A DNA stretch of 15,778 nt. It comes from Oligoflexaceae bacterium. GTDB lineage: Bacteria; Bdellovibrionota_B; Oligoflexia; Oligoflexales; Oligoflexaceae. The position numbers were made by a program, and so were the translations under genes. This document shows, piece by piece, positions 14,727 to 15,778 of this stretch (its first letter is position 1; each line of letters opens with the position of its first letter). The notes under the pieces are model-generated. The model worked only from the letters and a program-made list of their open reading frames with translations. It did not search any database and was not told the DNA's origin. The stretch covers positions 1 through 15,778 of the forward strand of contig CANJJY010000048.1 of NCBI GenBank assembly GCA_947474445.1, given 5' to 3'.

Positions 14727-14791
14727 CTTCCCCCTCCAGCCAGGCTATTAAGACGCACATACTCTTGATCGACTCTTATTCAGAGGTCTCT

Positions 14792-15442
14792 ATGATGCGT
14801 TTTCAAGATATCAGTGCAGCCTTTGCCCTCTCTTGCGCTCTCATCGCCTGCGGCGGAGCGACCTCGAAAAAGAAAGCGGTTCCGACCAAATTTGGTGACA
14901 CCGAACTCACCACCTACGGGCCCGTCCTCACTTCCCAACCTGCGGCTCCTGCGTCTGAATCCGCACCCTTGGTCCCCGCAGCAGCGCCGACGCAACCCAC
15001 GGCCGTGCCTGAGACCGGTTCGCCTGTCACCCCAAGCGTGGAAGCACCCGCCCCGACCGAGATCGTCACGGCCGATCCCTTAGATGGTCGGTGGGATGAT
15101 GTTTTGCCCGAAGGTCTGTCGCCTTTCGATATCACGGCGCAATTTAGGATCAGCATCATCGTCGATCGCGCTCACAACACGATCAAGACCTTTGTCACCT
15201 CACTGCTCGTGCCAGCCGGCGTGCAGGCTGAAACAGTGGAGACGACCTGGCAAGTAGAGATCAGCGCGACGACGATCACATTCATCACGGGAGATGCGCC
15301 TGGCCTCTTGTCTGCCGAGACGCCGGATGGCCTCGATCCGAGTAAGCTTAATATGAATTATGTTTTGAATGGGGATCGTTTGGAGGGGACTTTTTATAAC
15401 TCAAACAACACGAAGCGAACTTTTGCTCGCGCTCGCCCGTGA
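14792..15442 (+). CDS. Small lipoprotein of unknown function with Pro/Ala-rich linker
   Basis: The 216-residue product has a short signal with lipobox LIAC (Cys20), followed by GGATSKKK. Residues about 47-95 form a low-complexity linker rich in Pro, Ala, Ser and Thr. A folded C-terminal part, from LDGRWDD near 95 to the end, is strand-rich and finishes with LEGTFYNSNNTKRTF, reminiscent of lipocalin-like beta barrels that contain an LDGTW/LxGTF pair. I do not recognise a named family. The ATG at 14792 has AGAGG five bases upstream; a second ATG follows at once. The longer frame from 14723 has no ribosome binding site. It follows the expansin-like gene after about 105 bp and a terminator-like hairpin, so it likely has its own promoter. 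The next gene runs opposite and ends 13 bp downstream. Confidence 0.75.
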   Translation: MMRFQDISAAFALSCALIACGGATSKKKAVPTKFGDTELTTYGPVLTSQPAAPASESAPLVPAAAPTQPTAVPETGSPVTPSVEAPAPTEIVTADPLDGRWDDVLPEGLSPFDITAQFRISIIVDRAHNTIKTFVTSLLVPAGVQAETVETTWQVEISATTITFITGDAPGLLSAETPDGLDPSKLNMNYVLNGDRLEGTFYNSNNTKRTFARARP

Positions 15443-15455
15443 CTTCAAAGGTCTC

Positions 15456-15778
15456 TTAGCGGCGCGCTTGCCGAGCTTGAGCAGCAGGCATCACGCGGAG
15501 GGTGGTCGGTGAACCCATTTGATCAACAAAGACTTCACTGTGAATTATGCGGCCCTGCGAGAGCACGAGGGCCTTGTGATTACTGCCGGGATGTCCCCAA
15601 TATTCCCATCGTCCCCCACTGGTCGGCGTCGCCTGAAATCCTGCAATAAATAATTCGGCATCCTTCGGCAAGACACCCTGCACTTGCATCTGTCTCTTCT
15701 GCCAACCCGCGAGCGGCGGCGTTTCCTTGAGCGATTGCGTGCTGACGAGACAGCGGAGGCGCTGCCTCACGTTGTGGC
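15456..15778 (-). CDS. Hypothetical protein, C-terminal part (N-terminus off the right edge)
   Basis: The minus-strand frame stays open to the window edge, and only about 107 residues are seen. A GTG at 15770 is in frame, but nothing there looks like a start, so it is most likely the tail of a longer protein. The sequence includes LAGWQKRQMQVQG, LPKDAELFIAGFQATP, GGRWEYWGHPGSNHK and FVDQMGSPTTLRV, which looks like a strand-rich beta domain. I do not recognise the family. Its TAA lies 13 bp from the stop of the convergent lipoprotein gene. Confidence 0.55.
   Translation of the reverse strand, partial: HNVRQRLRCLVSTQSLKETPPLAGWQKRQMQVQGVLPKDAELFIAGFQATPTSGGRWEYWGHPGSNHKALVLSQGRIIHSEVFVDQMGSPTTLRVMPAAQARQARR

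Noticed and set aside
14141..14758. Minus-strand frame opposite the expansin-like gene
   Set aside because: The plus strand has a signal, a good ribosome binding site and conserved DPBB motifs; the opposite frame has none.

Overview
The window comes from a Gram-negative bacterium. It carries at least five type II (lipoprotein) signal sequences, a secreted metalloprotease, CotH-kinase and expansin-like exported proteins, and housekeeping genes (serA, a GreB-type factor, rarD) written in moderately GC-rich codons. This mix is reminiscent of Bdellovibrionota/Oligoflexia or other former deltaproteobacterial lineages. The placement is inference, because no rRNA or other marker is present.

Layout. 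(1) 1-971, minus: the N-terminal part of a lipoprotein with Ig/PKD-like repeats, running off the left edge. (2) About 980-3120: a visibly more AT-rich accessory stretch. It holds an orphan Rpn/PD-(D/E)XK-transposase-like C-terminal tail (plus), a strong bidirectional terminator hairpin, an AAA_14/DUF4143 ATPase (minus) with a 12-bp inverted repeat in its leader, and about 550 bp with no convincing gene. (3) 3279-5768, plus: a secreted fungalysin-like (M36) protease with a P domain. Its stop codon abuts the stop of a minus-strand pair formed by a GT4-type glycosyltransferase (6692-7924) and a lipoprotein with an endonuclease/exonuclease/phosphatase fold whose active site looks ruined (5769-6644). 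(4) 8311-11099, plus: a probable operon of D-3-phosphoglycerate dehydrogenase (serA), a GreB-type transcript cleavage factor joined by an ATGA overlap, and a FAHD1-type acylpyruvase/oxaloacetate decarboxylase. (5) 11094-13601, minus: a RarD-type EamA permease and a CotH-kinase lipoprotein with a cysteine-rich tail. (6) 14009-15442, plus: an expansin-like double-psi beta-barrel exported protein and a small lipoprotein with a Pro/Ala linker. (7) From 15456, minus: the C-terminus of an unrecognised protein running off the right edge.

How the genes work together. The serA-greB-FAH group looks metabolic and transcriptional. The remaining genes are mostly envelope or secreted proteins. The CotH lipoprotein and the divergently transcribed expansin-like protein share a 407-bp intergenic region and could act on the cell surface or on external polymers, but that link rests on position only. 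I saw no rRNA, tRNA, CRISPR array, complete insertion sequence or prophage. No clear, complete new multi-gene system is visible. The most unusual items are the pseudo-enzyme EEP lipoprotein, the CotH protein with its extra tail and altered WDxD motif, and the expansin-like neighbour.
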